A DNA stretch of 64,000 nt from Lamprocystis purpurea DSM 4197 (GCF_000379525.1 NZ_KB902408.1:41023-105022); one strand, 5' to 3'. Shown: positions 15,099 to 25,146, counted from the stretch's first letter. Notes: generated by a model from the letters alone, not told the origin. Translations and numbers: made by a program.

Positions 15099-17513
15099 TT
15101 GGTTCGCAAAGGGGTCAACGGCCTCCTGACCCCGGTGCCCCCGCCGGCTGGCACCGAGCCCGCCCACCTGGAGTTCTACGCGCTCGCAACGCCCGATCCG
15201 CCTCTGACCACCGGCGACGGCGGCTCCACCGAGGTCACAGTCCGCATCGTCAACCACGGCTCGGCCCCTGCCTATTGGCTGCGCATCCACCAAACGCGCG
15301 ACTTCGGCGACCCCTTGCTCTATACCCCGCCGCCGGTCGTTCCGCGTCTCGACCCCGGCCAGTCGGTCGACCTGACCGGCCAGGTCTCCTATCTCGCCGC
15401 CTGGACCGACCCGCAAGCCCACGCGGGCCGGCTCAGGCTCCAACTGGACCACGCCCACGGCACCGCGGGAACCGTCGAGGCCCCGATCCGCGCAACGGCC
15501 CCGCAAATCGCCGTCGCGGCCGAGCCCGAACTGGTGCCGGGCGACGCCCCGGCACTCTCGGTGAAGCTCCAAAACAAAGGCGGTCAGGACCTGGAGCAGG
15601 CGGAGGTGCGCGCCCAGTTGACCGGTCTCGACGCGGACCTCCCGCGCCTAAGCCAACCCCTGGTCAAGGCGGGCGCCGATCTGCCGCTCTCCTTCGCGCT
15701 GCCCAAGGGCGCCCGGGTGGACAAGGACAGCCGTCTGACCCTGGTCGTCGATGAGCGCGCCTATCCGCCCCACGACTGGACCTTCGCCGACCGGCCGATC
15801 CGTCTGCCCACCCCGCCCTGGCAGCTCTACGCCGGGCTCGCCGCGCTGGTCCTGACCCTGTCCGTGCTGCTCTGGTCGCTGCGCCAATACACCCATCCGC
15901 TGACCCGCCGGCTGGCCGCGGACCCGGCCGCCCTGGCCGGGCTCGGGCTCGCGCAGTTGGAGCGGGCGCGCACCCTGCTGCGGCGCACCCGCCGGCTCGG
16001 CGCTGTGCTCGCGGCCGGCGGGGTGCAGGGGCGCTGGCTGGACCGGGCGATCCAGTTCCGCGGCGAGTCGCCGGAGGCTCAGGTGCGCTGGCTGGCCGAG
16101 CGGCTGGGGGCTAACTGGCAGCGGCTTGAAGGGGTGGGGGAGGGCGGGACCATGGAGCAGTTCGAGTTGGCGCTCGGGGACGGCTTCCCACTGAACCTGA
16201 GCGCCTGCCGGGTTGCCTTCCCGCCCGCCGACTGGCCGGCGCAGGACGTGCTGACGCTGCTGGGCACCGGCGGCGATCGGCCCTGTCTCGTGCTCGGGCG
16301 CGACCCGGACCAGTGCGCGGATCTCAGCCGCCGCTGCCGCTCCCCCGAGACCTGGTGGGTGGCGCCGCAGGACGGTGAACTCTCCGCCCTGCTGCTGGCC
16401 GCGGAGCCGGTGGACGCCTTCGCGCGCCTGATCGCCCGCTATGTGAAGGTTGCGCGCATCTCGCCGTACCAGACGAGCCTCGGCGTGCGCAAGGAGTCCG
16501 GCTTCTTCGGCCGCACCCGCATCCTGTCGGATATCCTCAACCGCGGGGACCTGGCCAATTATCTGGTGGTTGGCGGGCGCCAGCTCGGCAAGTCGAGCCT
16601 GCTGCTGGCCCTAAAACGCCGCCTCGCAGGGCGGAAGGACATCGACTGCCGCTATCTGTCCTTGGGCCAGGCTACCACCAACCCCAAACTCGCCGAAGAA
16701 CTGGACGTGCCGGCGGCAACGCCCCTGCCGGACCTGCTGCGCCAGTTGGCGCAGGTACTGCCCGGCACCCGGCGGGTGCTGCTGCTGGACGAGTCGGACG
16801 CCTTCGTAGCCGCGGACGCCGCCCGCGGCTATGCCTGTCTCAACGGCTTCCGGTCCTTGAGCGACGAGGGCCGATGTCACTTCATCCTGGCCGGCTTCTG
16901 GAGCCTGTACCGCTCCGCCAGCTTCGACTATCAGTCGCCGATCAAGAACTTCGCCGAGACCATCCAGATCGGCGCGCTGGAGCCGGAGGCGTGCCGGGAC
17001 CTGGTGACCAAGCCGATGGCGGCCCTGGGGCTGACCTATGCCGACGCGGGGATGGTCGAGCGCATCCTGGAACGCACCGGCGGGCGGGCCAACCTGATCG
17101 CCATCCTGTGCGACCAGATGCTCCAGGGGCTCGGGCTCGCACAGCGGGTGCTGACCGAACCGGACCTGGAGCGTGCCCTGGTCAGCCGGTCGCTGCGCAG
17201 CGCACTGGAGGGTTGGGGGGAACTGACCGCGGACCCGGCGGCGGCGCGGTTGGATCGGGTGATCGTTTACGGTCTGATCGGGCAGGAGCACTTCCCCTTA
17301 GCCGCTGTGCTGGACCTGCTCGGCGGGCTCGGGTACCAGGCCGCGCCGGAGGCCATCAAGGAGTCACTGACCCGGCTGGAACTGGCCTTTCTGATCGGCC
17401 GCGACGCGGCCGGCTACCGCTGGCAGGTCCCGCTGTGGCGTGACCTGGTGCTGGCAGAGGAGCCGGAGCGGATGCTGCGGCAGGAGGTTGAGCAAGCTAT
17501 TTCAAGCAATTAG
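15099..17513 (+). pseudogene. C-terminal half of the WD40 sensor: Ig-like region, membrane helix and AAA/STAND ATPase
   Basis: This is the in-frame continuation of the WD40 gene after the amber at 14907; the TTG at 15099 is only the first alternative start and has no clear ribosome site. After the last WD40 blade come beta-rich segments (15150-15790, STEVTVRIVNHGSAPAYWL) like extracytoplasmic Ig/CARDB domains, then one transmembrane helix (WQLYAGLAALVLTLSVLLWSL, about 15819-15882), then a cytoplasmic ATPase with Walker A VVGGRQLGKSSLL (about 16565-16605) and Walker B RRVLLLDESDAF (about 16774-16805). The C-terminus is winged-helix-like. The topology implies a periplasmic propeller sensing something and a cytoplasmic ATPase acting with the TIR protein. 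Confidence 0.82.
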
Positions 17514-17669
17514 TGTATGCAGAGTCACAAACCCACGCCGAGATATCAAAATAAAGAAGGCGTTGTTCCAGTCCCTTCTCGACCGCCAACCGCCGAATGC
17601 AGTTGCAGTTGCGTTCGCAAGCCAGTGGCTTGCAGCCCTGGCTAATCGGACACCCGCGTCGATGCCGTC

Positions 17670-18233
17670 CTAACTGGCCCGACGGACCCCGATGTTCGCG
17701 GGCTGGAGAGACTTCCGAATGAATTCGATGGGTTCGCCGACCAACCGGTCGCGGCGAAGGCGGGCCAGATCGCTTTCGCTGAGGCGGGAGACGAGATCCC
17801 TTACGCTGGATATTCCCGCTGGTTGTATGAGCCGCTCGAGCGTTTCCTTGGGTCGGAACCTGGCGGAAATTCTGTCGGTCTCGCTCAGACTCGACCCGAT
17901 GATCCTTTCCAAAACCTCCGGTGCAGAAAACAGAATCGCCTCGGTTTCGGGAATTGCCAGTGTGACCAGATACGGGGTCGCCCCGGCGGCCGAGCGCAGC
18001 AAGTCGTTTAGCGTCGTTTTCTGCTCGTTCGCCAGCGCATCGCTGGTGGTATCGGAGTCGACCACCAGTGCGGTCGGGGTCTGACGCGCGCCTAGTATCG
18101 TCCGGCTCAAAGAGACAGCCGAAGACCTGCCATCGGCTGCGACAACGGCAATCCCATCGCTGAATTCGGCTGGGATGAGTCGGCGGATCAGGTCGGCGTC
18201 CGCTTCACCTTCGACGACGATGTATGCATTCAT
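17670..18233 (-). CDS. TOPRIM-like protein of unknown function
   Basis: The 187-residue protein begins MNAYIVVEGEADADLIRRLI, a TOPRIM-type first strand with the conserved glutamate, and continues with a second strand ending in ALVVDSDT (D-x-D). These two acidic sites match the TOPRIM fold used by OLD-family nucleases and primases. A longer frame starting at 18284 lies inside a palindromic repeat, so the ATG at 18233 is preferred. It is convergent with the WD40/ATPase gene. It may be a solitary nuclease or the relic of a larger defence protein; function is not assigned. Confidence 0.6.
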   Translation of the reverse strand: MNAYIVVEGEADADLIRRLIPAEFSDGIAVVAADGRSSAVSLSRTILGARQTPTALVVDSDTTSDALANEQKTTLNDLLRSAAGATPYLVTLAIPETEAILFSAPEVLERIIGSSLSETDRISARFRPKETLERLIQPAGISSVRDLVSRLSESDLARLRRDRLVGEPIEFIRKSLQPANIGVRRAS

Positions 18234-18260
18234 GGGAGTTTCTCGTTGGCCTTGGTCATA

Positions 18261-18381
18261 ACCCGGCCGCCGCGCGATCTGCACGGTCGTCGGTCCGCAC
18301 AGCGGACCCTACAGGCCACGGTGTTACCGTAGGGTCCGCTGTGCGGACCGTCCGCAGCCGGCCGGAACGATGATCAAGGCC
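18261..18381. repeat. modular palindromic repeat, subtype 3 (inverted copy)
   Basis: Inverse of the element at 11125-11247: GATCTGCACGGTCGTCGGTC at the left end, core GTCCGCACAGCGGACCCTAC and its complement, and GGAACGATGATCAAGGCC at the right end. It lies immediately upstream of the TOPRIM-like gene. Confidence 0.82.
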
Positions 18382-18793
18382 CTTTCTTCCGCCTGCGCAT
18401 CGGGGGCTTTGAAGGCACGCTCCGACCCGGTTTCAACGCTTCGTTTCTCGTTTCCATGCTCCGGCGTGGGAATGCCGGGCGGGCGCTCAGCGTCCGGTCT
18501 TGGCGCTGGACGCCGAATAGTGTCGGTAAAACCGCCGCCCGGTTCAAGGACCAAAGTCGGCACTACAGCCGTTTTCGCGCGCCATGATCTCGCTTGCTCA
18601 GGCACTTACCCTACCATCAAGCGCGAAAATGGCCCCAAAATGGCGGCATCCCAGGTCGAATAGCCGAAGTCGGGCTGGAAGCCGCATCCGCGCGCGGCCA
18701 TAACGGGTGCAGAGACGCCGGACTCATCGTGCTGAAGGTGGCGCGCGTCTATTATATAATCAGTTAACGCCCTAACCGTTGCTTTAATAACCA
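18382..18793. other. intergenic region with REP-B relic and hip promoter region
   Basis: Around 18435-18510 there is a degraded REP-B palindrome (CATGCTCCGGCGTGGGAATG, CGGGCGCTCAGCGTCCG). An AT-rich block at 18745-18793 (TATTATATAATCAGTTAACG) is the likely hipBA promoter; AACG-N7-CGTT within it is a possible operator for HipB. No gene is seen. Confidence 0.45.
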
Positions 18794-18811
18794 GTGGCTC
18801 TCAGTCCCCGC

Positions 18812-19135
18812 ATGCTCTCTCCCGCCGCCCGCCAGGCCCTACGCCTCCTGGGCGGTCTGATCGAGGAAGGCCGCATCCGCAAGGGCTGGTCCCGGGAAGC
18901 GCTTGCGCAGCGGATCGGCGTGGGGACCATCACCGTCCGACGGATCACCCGCGGCGAGCCGGGCGTGGCCATCGGCACCTATTTCGAGGCCGCCGCCTTG
19001 GTGGATATCCCCCTGTTCGGACAGGAATCGCCCCGGGAGCTGGAACGGGAGCTGTCCCGCCAACAGGAAAAGCTGACGCTGCTGCCTTCCCGGGTCCGTC
19101 GCCCGGCCACGGAGCCCGTGGACGATGACTTCTGA
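18812..19135 (+). CDS. hipB: HipB-like XRE antitoxin
   Basis: The protein (107 residues from ATG 18812; GTG 18794 would add six) contains an XRE helix-turn-helix, LIEEGRIRKGWSREALAQRIGVGTITVRRI, followed by a segment typical of HipB (RGEPGVAIGTYFEAAALVDI). It overlaps the hipA start by 11 bases, the usual coupling in hip operons. HipB neutralises HipA and represses the operon by binding operator palindromes; an AT-rich promoter lies just upstream. Confidence 0.85.
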   Translation: MLSPAARQALRLLGGLIEEGRIRKGWSREALAQRIGVGTITVRRITRGEPGVAIGTYFEAAALVDIPLFGQESPRELERELSRQQEKLTLLPSRVRRPATEPVDDDF

Positions 19136-20393
19136 GCGCGGGATCCACGCCGATCGGGCCTATGTCTGGGTCTGGCTGCCGGGGGCGCTCGCGCCGGTGG
19201 TCGCGGGCGTGCTGAGCCGGGATGCGCGGGGCGGCTATGGCTTCACTTATGGGCGATCCTACCTGCGGCGCGACGCTGCGATCAGCCTCTTCCCGGACGA
19301 ACTGCCGCTGCAACCGGGCGGGCAGCGCCGCCGCGACGATGACCTCCACGCCTGTCTGCGGGACGCGGCGCCCGACGCCTGGGGACGCCGCGTCATCATC
19401 AATCGGCTGACCGGACGCCGCGGCCAGGATGTCGCGCTGGTCGAGTTCGACGAACTGACCTACCTGTTGGAGTCGGGTTCCGACCGGATCGGGGCCCTGG
19501 ATTTCCAGGCATCGCCATCCGACTACCAGCCGCGCGAATCCACCGAGGCCAGTCTGGACGCGTTGCTGGATGCGGCCCTGCATCTGGAGCGCGGCGAACC
19601 CCTGTCCCCGGCCCTGAGCCTGGCCCTCCAGCATGGCACCTCGGTCGGCGGCGCCCGCCCCAAGGCGCTGCTGACCAGCGGCACCCGCAAGTACATCGCC
19701 AAGTTCTCTACCAGCACTGACGTTCACAACGTGGTCAAGGCGGAATATCTCGCCATGCGTCTCGCCAGCCTGGCGGGTCTGGACATCGCCCCGGTCGCGC
19801 TGACGCGCTCGCTGGGCCGCGAAGTGCTCCTGATCGAGCGTTTCGACCGCGTGCGCCAGGGCGACGGCTGGCAGCGGCGCGCCATGCTGTCCGCGCTGAC
19901 CCTGCTCGGACTGCGCGAAATGGAGGCGCGCTATGCCAGCTATGAGGACCTGGCCCACCGTATCCGCCGGGACTTCGCCGATGCGCGCGCGACCCTCGCC
20001 GAGCTTTACGGCCGCATGGTCTTCAATGTGCTGTGCGGCAACACGGACGACCATGCACGTAACCACGCCGCCTTCTGGGACGGCCGCACCTATCGGCTCA
20101 CCCCGGCCTACGACATTTGCCCGCAGGTGCGCACCGGCGGGGAGGCGAGCCAAGCGATGCTGTTGACGGGCGAGCGGCGCGACAGCCGGCTTGTCACCTG
20201 CCTCGCCGCGGCGCCCGCCTTTGGGCTCGGCGCCGCGCAGGCCCGCGCCTTGATCGACCACCAGCGCGATGTTGTCAGTCGCCAGTGGCACTCCGTTTGC
20301 GACGAGGCCGAGCTTGGCACGACCGAGCGACAGGCGTTATGGCAGCGGCAGTTTCTCAATCCGTATTGCCTGGAGGGCTATTCGGACGGATAG
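19125..20393 (+). CDS. hipA: HipA-family serine/threonine kinase toxin
   Basis: The 422-residue protein carries the HipA N-terminal domain (WLPGALAPVVAGVLSRD) and the PI3/4-kinase-like catalytic domain: SVGGARPKALL is the Gly-rich/Lys region, IERFDR follows, GNTDDHARNHAAF holds the catalytic Asp and Asn, and YDICP is the metal-binding Asp. HipA phosphorylates glutamyl-tRNA synthetase or related targets and causes growth arrest; the target here is unknown. All catalytic residues appear present, so the toxin is likely active. Confidence 0.92.
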   Translation: MTSERGIHADRAYVWVWLPGALAPVVAGVLSRDARGGYGFTYGRSYLRRDAAISLFPDELPLQPGGQRRRDDDLHACLRDAAPDAWGRRVIINRLTGRRGQDVALVEFDELTYLLESGSDRIGALDFQASPSDYQPRESTEASLDALLDAALHLERGEPLSPALSLALQHGTSVGGARPKALLTSGTRKYIAKFSTSTDVHNVVKAEYLAMRLASLAGLDIAPVALTRSLGREVLLIERFDRVRQGDGWQRRAMLSALTLLGLREMEARYASYEDLAHRIRRDFADARATLAELYGRMVFNVLCGNTDDHARNHAAFWDGRTYRLTPAYDICPQVRTGGEASQAMLLTGERRDSRLVTCLAAAPAFGLGAAQARALIDHQRDVVSRQWHSVCDEAELGTTERQALWQRQFLNPYCLEGYSDG

Positions 20394-20626
20394 TGGCGGG
20401 GGAAAAAAGCGCGAGCAATCGTCGGCGATGCCACCCGTGCTCTCCTGGTGCGAACGCATCCTCACTGCCGACAGCCTGGACGCGGTGTTGCACTGAGGGG
20501 GCGCGGCGGCATGTCCTGATGACCGCCCGCGGTCTCGTGAATGAGTGTGTCGCCGTAGCAGATGAGCATCGGCATGGGCCAGGAATCGCCCTGTCAACAA
20601 CCCATCAAATCGGACTGATCCTGGAC
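20394..20626. other. gene-remnant region between hipA and the DUF262 pair
   Basis: A 40-base stretch at 20394-20434 resembles 10683-10722 inside the MoxR gene (both include GGAAAAAAGCGCGA). Just after it, a plus-strand frame ends ERILTADSLDAVLH, like the C-terminus of Rpn/PD-(D/E)XK transposase-like proteins. No complete gene is present. Confidence 0.3.
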
Positions 20627-22486
20627 ATGACGGCCACATCGACGCTGCAACTCCGTTCGATCTTTGATCTCCTGAAGGACAAGTTCTCTGTCCCATCCTA
20701 CCAGCGTGGCTATCGCTGGACGGCGCGACAGGTTGAGGCGCTGCTGGACGATCTGGCCGCGTTCCAGTTGGCGTCGCGACGGACCGACCCGACGAACTTC
20801 TATTGCCTGCAGCCGGTAGTCGTCGTCCGCCGCGGCCCGAACGAATGGGAACTCGTCGATGGCCAACAGCGGCTGACCACGATTTACCTGATCCTCCGGG
20901 CGTTGCAGAACGTTGCGGCGATATTTGGCCGCGGTTGCTATGAGATTTCCTATCAAACGCGCCCTGGCAGTGCCGAGTTTCTCAGCCAGCCTACCGCCGA
21001 GGGTGCCCAGCGGTGCATCGACTATCACCACATGTACGAGGCTTACCAGGCCATCGAGCGCTGGTTTGCCGGGCGGGACGGCGGGCTGCGGTTGCGGCTG
21101 CTGGAATGCCTCACAGGCCCTGATGGCGACGCGCCGAACGTGCGCGTCATCTGGTATGAGCTCGGCGAGCATCAGGACCCGGTACAGGCGTTCGTGAGGC
21201 TGAACGTGGGCCGCATCCCGCTGACGAGCGCCGAGCTGATCCGCGCGCAACTGCTGCGGTCTGACCGTGAACCACAATTGGAGCAGCGCGACGCGCAGCA
21301 GATCCCGCAGGACTGGGACCTGATCGAGCGCCGCTTGCAAGAGGATGCCTACTGGTTCTTTTTGCAGAACAAGGGTTCGGCTCTGCCGACGCGCATCGAG
21401 TACCTGTTCGATGTTTTCATTCGCATGAAGCGCGCGCACACGGAGGGCGACCTGGCCAATGATCCGCTGGCGACGTTTCTGGCGTTCCAGGCACTGCTGG
21501 ATGCCAAGCCGGACGAGGTGTGGCCCTTGTGGCAGGAGTTCAAAACGCTCACTCAGACACTGGAAGACTGGTATGAGGAGCGCGTCCTGTACCACCTTGT
21601 CGGTTTTCTCGTCGCCACGGTCACCCCGGACAAGACGGCAGACGCCCGGTCGCGCCAGGCCGAGGCCCGGGTTCTGTTTGATCTCTTGCTGGAACGCAGG
21701 AAGTCCACCGCCACGGCATTCGACCGACATCTCCGGCGGTTGGCCTGGCGGCGCTTTGCCGGCCCACGCGCCGCCGAGCTTCCCGCTGACGGCCTCACGG
21801 CGCCTGAACTGGCACGGCGAATCACCGAGCGCATCGACACGCTCAGCTACGGTTCGGTGTCGGTCCGCCCGGTCTTGCTCTTGTTCAATATCGCGGGCCT
21901 CCTGGAGCAGACGGCGTCCACCCAGCGGTTCCAGTTCGACGGGTTCAAGAACAACACCTGGGACATCGAACATGTCCGGTCGGTGGCCGAATACATACCC
22001 ATAGCCGCCGCCGATCGTCGGCGTTGGCTGACGCATGCTCGCGACTTCGTGGTGAGCCCGGTGGCGACCGCGCGTAATCGGGCAGAGTCGGAGGCGCTCG
22101 CAAAAAAGATTGCGGCACTGATCGCCGCGCCCTCACCCGAAGAACAGGCGTTCAAGGCGGTATTTGATCGTGTTCGCACACTCAGCGGTGAGGCCGATGG
22201 GCGAGAGGACGACGCGCTGTCCAACCTGGCGCTGCTGGACTTGGGCACCAACCGGTCTTATCAGAACGCAATCTTTCCCGTGAAGCGCATGCGTATCATC
22301 GATCTCGACAAGCAGGGTCAGTTTATCCCTCCTGCTACGCGCAACGTCTTCCTGAAGTACTACTCGCCGCATGCGGCGCAACTGATGCTTTGGGATCGTG
22401 CCGACCGTAAGGCCTATAGCGACGCAATCACTGCTACCTTGCAGCAATTTTTCGCGCCGCTGGTGGACCGCAAGGAGGTCGTATGA
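20627..22486 (+). CDS. DUF262/DUF1524 (GmrSD-type) protein
   Basis: The 619-residue protein has the ParB-like DUF262 domain: FSVPSYQRGYRW near residue 20, WELVDGQQRLTTIYLI near residue 75 and the FVRLN block near residue 185. A C-terminal half ends with the DUF1524 pattern WDIEHVRS (HNH-like E-H-x), NLALLDLGTNRSYQN and F(P)VKR. In GmrSD and relatives DUF262 is an NTPase-like regulatory domain and DUF1524 a His-Asn nuclease acting on modified phage DNA. The ATG at 20627 fits the family; the frame is open much further upstream without homology. It overlaps the next DUF262 gene by four bases. Confidence 0.82.
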   Translation: MTATSTLQLRSIFDLLKDKFSVPSYQRGYRWTARQVEALLDDLAAFQLASRRTDPTNFYCLQPVVVVRRGPNEWELVDGQQRLTTIYLILRALQNVAAIFGRGCYEISYQTRPGSAEFLSQPTAEGAQRCIDYHHMYEAYQAIERWFAGRDGGLRLRLLECLTGPDGDAPNVRVIWYELGEHQDPVQAFVRLNVGRIPLTSAELIRAQLLRSDREPQLEQRDAQQIPQDWDLIERRLQEDAYWFFLQNKGSALPTRIEYLFDVFIRMKRAHTEGDLANDPLATFLAFQALLDAKPDEVWPLWQEFKTLTQTLEDWYEERVLYHLVGFLVATVTPDKTADARSRQAEARVLFDLLLERRKSTATAFDRHLRRLAWRRFAGPRAAELPADGLTAPELARRITERIDTLSYGSVSVRPVLLLFNIAGLLEQTASTQRFQFDGFKNNTWDIEHVRSVAEYIPIAAADRRRWLTHARDFVVSPVATARNRAESEALAKKIAALIAAPSPEEQAFKAVFDRVRTLSGEADGREDDALSNLALLDLGTNRSYQNAIFPVKRMRIIDLDKQGQFIPPATRNVFLKYYSPHAAQLMLWDRADRKAYSDAITATLQQFFAPLVDRKEVV

Positions 22487-24915
22487 AGACAGGGCACACC
22501 AGTTTCCGCGCGCTGTTCGGCGATGGCCGGCGTGTGGAGATTCCGGTCATCCAGCGCGACTACGCGCAAGGGCGCTCGGATGAGCACAGCCGCGAAGTAC
22601 GCGGGCGCTTCCTCGACGCCCTCGCCGAGGCGCTGGACCCCACGGCAAAGAGCACCGCCGCTGTGGATCTGGACTTCGTCTATGGCAGATGGAACGCGCG
22701 CGCGAAGACGCTTGAGCCGCTCGATGGACAGCAGCGGCTGACGACACTTTTCCTGCTGCACTGGTATCTGGCTTGTCTGGACGGCGCGTTCGACGAGTTC
22801 CGGTCGTGGATGACGCTGCCGGGCGGTGGTTCATGCTTTACCTACCGCACACGGCCGGCGGCGCGTGAGTTCTTCGATGCGCTCGTGTTGGCACCGGTGC
22901 CGCCGGCGGCCCTCGGCGACGAGCCGCAAGCGTTGTCCCTCTGGTTGACCGATGCCGTTTGGTTCGTCCGGAACTGGCTCCGGGATCCGACAGTCCGTGG
23001 CTGCCTCACGATGTTCGACGCGATCCACCAGCGCCTACACACCGCCAAGGGCGCCTGGTCGCGGCTCGTCTGCGAGACCTCGCCAGCCATCACCTTCCAC
23101 CTGCTGCTGCTCGAAAACTTCAATCTCTCGGATGACCTGTACGTAAAGATGAACGCACGGGGCAAGGCACTGACCTCGTTCGAGGTGTTCAAGGCGGAGA
23201 TCGAACGCTTTGTGGGCGAGGCATTCCCCAACGAGCCCTGGCCAACCGAGCAGGGCATCACTTGGCGCCAGTTTATCAGCCGACAGTTCGACATCGCGTG
23301 GACCGATTTCATGTGGCGCCAGCGCGGGGAAACCACTGAGATCGACACCCGGTTCATGCACCTCATCCGCGCCGTGGCCGTCGTGCACTGCGTCAGCCAC
23401 AGCGAGGACGCGCTGGTCTCCGGACAGATCGAGCAGATCCTTGCCAGGCCAGAGCCCGGCCTGGCGTTCTACAAGGAATTGGGCTGCCTGGACCGCGGCT
23501 TCGTCGTGCAACTGGCCAGCCTCATGGAAACACTCGCCGGACACCCGGCAGCGCCGACCTTTCTGCCTCAGACCCGCTATATGAACGAGGCGGCCGTCTT
23601 TCAGCGCGTGCTGCTCGCCCGCAGCGCGAACCAGGACGAGGGTCTCACATTGTTCGACTGGGTGCTGTTCTGCGCCTGGTGCACTTTCCTGCTGCGTAAC
23701 CCGACAGATATCGGCAGCGCGGCGGCGCAGAGCGCGTTCCACGACTGGGTCCGCATCCTGACCAATCTCGCCTACAACACGGAAATCGACCGTCATGATC
23801 GCCTGATTCCGGCACTGCGCCGCACCTGGCAGTTGTCTGAGATCGCCCAGCCCGGCGGTGCCGATTTCCTCGTGCAGGTCGCCGCCGGCGGCCTGGGTGA
23901 GCGCCTCGGCTTTAATGTGCAGCAGCAGCGCGAAGAGCGATTGAAGGCACTGCTGATCTTGCGCGATGCCCGGTGGCGACCCCTGATTGAACGCGCCGAG
24001 ACGCATCCGTACTTCCGCGGCAGTATCGAGTTCCTGCTGCACTGGGCTGGGTTAGTGGATCGTGTCGCGCCGACCAATCAGTGCGACTGGGACGACACGG
24101 AGGACGGCGTGTTGCGCGCGTCGTTTGAGGATTGGTACGCGCGCACCTGCGCCGTGTTCCCTGAGACCAACAAGGGCTGGCTCGCGCCCTTTCCGGAGTT
24201 CCTGTGGGAGCGGGCACTGCTGGCCACGGGAGACTACCTCCTGCCAAAGGGGAGCAACCTGAGCTTGCTCGACGACAGTGACCGCGATGCCAGTTGGCGT
24301 CGACTACTCCGGGCCGACACGCGGGTGACTGACCGCGAGGAGCGGCGCGACCTAGTGCGCCGTGTGCTCGCCCAAGTGGACCCCAAGGATGCCATTGGTT
24401 CGCTGCGGGTCATTGTCGCCGCGGGTGTGCAGGGCGTAGACGACTCTCCGGTGCTTGGCATGCGCGGTTGTCTCGTCGCCCAACCGAGCCTCATCGCTTA
24501 CTGCAAACGGCGCATGTTGCGGCTGGATGAGGATTCCGTCTTCTTATTGAAGAAAACACAGCGCAACGGCTATCACGTCGATCTCTATGTCTATTGCCTA
24601 TACCTTCGGCTTAACGCCCGGCGCACGGAACTTGATCCGCGGGTCAGACTGAAGTTGATCGAGCAGACCGACACCCACGCACATTCACAGCTTCGCCTGC
24701 GCGCATACGGCTTGGGCCTCAGGCTAACAGCGGAGAAACATGGCACGGTGATGCAGTTGCGCATTCATAAGACCGTTCCCGATCCTGATCTCGCTGCCCG
24801 ATTGCCGTCATGGACTGTCGATGGTCCCACACGGCTTAGTCTAAGCCTGCCGCCCGACGCCGCAGAGGGTGCGATCTTCGATGTTTGCGGGGCCCTAGCA
24901 GCCTGTCGGACTTAG
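22483..24915 (+). CDS. DUF262-domain protein, second member of a pair
   Basis: The 810-residue protein carries another DUF262 domain: VEIPVIQRDYAQGR, LEPLDGQQRLTTLFLLHW and DLYVKMNARGKALTSFE. The remaining 500 residues are helical and not recognised as DUF1524, so within the pair this is probably the regulatory or recognition member. Its start overlaps the first gene (ATGA), so the two form one operon. The last residues (GPLAACRT) are encoded by the left end of an inverted-repeat element at 24893, so the natural C-terminus may have been replaced. Confidence 0.8.
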   Translation: MKTGHTSFRALFGDGRRVEIPVIQRDYAQGRSDEHSREVRGRFLDALAEALDPTAKSTAAVDLDFVYGRWNARAKTLEPLDGQQRLTTLFLLHWYLACLDGAFDEFRSWMTLPGGGSCFTYRTRPAAREFFDALVLAPVPPAALGDEPQALSLWLTDAVWFVRNWLRDPTVRGCLTMFDAIHQRLHTAKGAWSRLVCETSPAITFHLLLLENFNLSDDLYVKMNARGKALTSFEVFKAEIERFVGEAFPNEPWPTEQGITWRQFISRQFDIAWTDFMWRQRGETTEIDTRFMHLIRAVAVVHCVSHSEDALVSGQIEQILARPEPGLAFYKELGCLDRGFVVQLASLMETLAGHPAAPTFLPQTRYMNEAAVFQRVLLARSANQDEGLTLFDWVLFCAWCTFLLRNPTDIGSAAAQSAFHDWVRILTNLAYNTEIDRHDRLIPALRRTWQLSEIAQPGGADFLVQVAAGGLGERLGFNVQQQREERLKALLILRDARWRPLIERAETHPYFRGSIEFLLHWAGLVDRVAPTNQCDWDDTEDGVLRASFEDWYARTCAVFPETNKGWLAPFPEFLWERALLATGDYLLPKGSNLSLLDDSDRDASWRRLLRADTRVTDREERRDLVRRVLAQVDPKDAIGSLRVIVAAGVQGVDDSPVLGMRGCLVAQPSLIAYCKRRMLRLDEDSVFLLKKTQRNGYHVDLYVYCLYLRLNARRTELDPRVRLKLIEQTDTHAHSQLRLRAYGLGLRLTAEKHGTVMQLRIHKTVPDPDLAARLPSWTVDGPTRLSLSLPPDAAEGAIFDVCGALAACRT

Positions 24916-25146
24916 CCCCTAGGATAAGAGCATGAGTCAATATAAAGGTTTTTTGTTGCTCCACAATCTAACGTAAGGTGATTTCCGCGAAACATCCAAC
25001 CCGTAGGAGCCCGCTTGCGGGCGACGGGTGGGGGCACAATGACGCGATTCCGGCAGGTCACGTCGCCCGCAAGCGGGCTCCTACGGAGCTTGATTCTTGA
25101 TAGCGTCTTATTCGGAAATCGCCTAAAGTCCGACAGGCTGCTAGGG
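24893..25146. mobile_element. MITE-like element with 22-bp inverted ends
   Basis: CCCTAGCAGCCTGTCGGACT at 24893 and its inverse AGTCCGACAGGCTGCTAGGG ending at 25146 match at nearly every base. Just inside is a second inverted pair (GGTGATTTCCG 24977 / CGGAAATCGCC 25112). The centre is a long hairpin, CGTAGGAGCCCGCTTGCGGG and its complement, 25002-25088. It encodes nothing. The ends resemble those of IS1182-like elements, so a parent transposase elsewhere is likely. It overlaps the stop of the second DUF262 gene. Confidence 0.75.

Noticed and set aside
14250..15572. Long minus-strand frames opposite the WD40 array
   Set aside because: They are periodic shadows of the 126-base repeats with no family resemblance.
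20394..20434. Sequence similar to part of MoxR considered as a third MoxR gene
   Set aside because: Only about 40 bases match; too short to call a gene and possibly chance.
20594..22036. Minus-strand frame opposite the first DUF262 gene
   Set aside because: The plus strand carries the DUF262 motifs, and the antisense product is low complexity with no motif.
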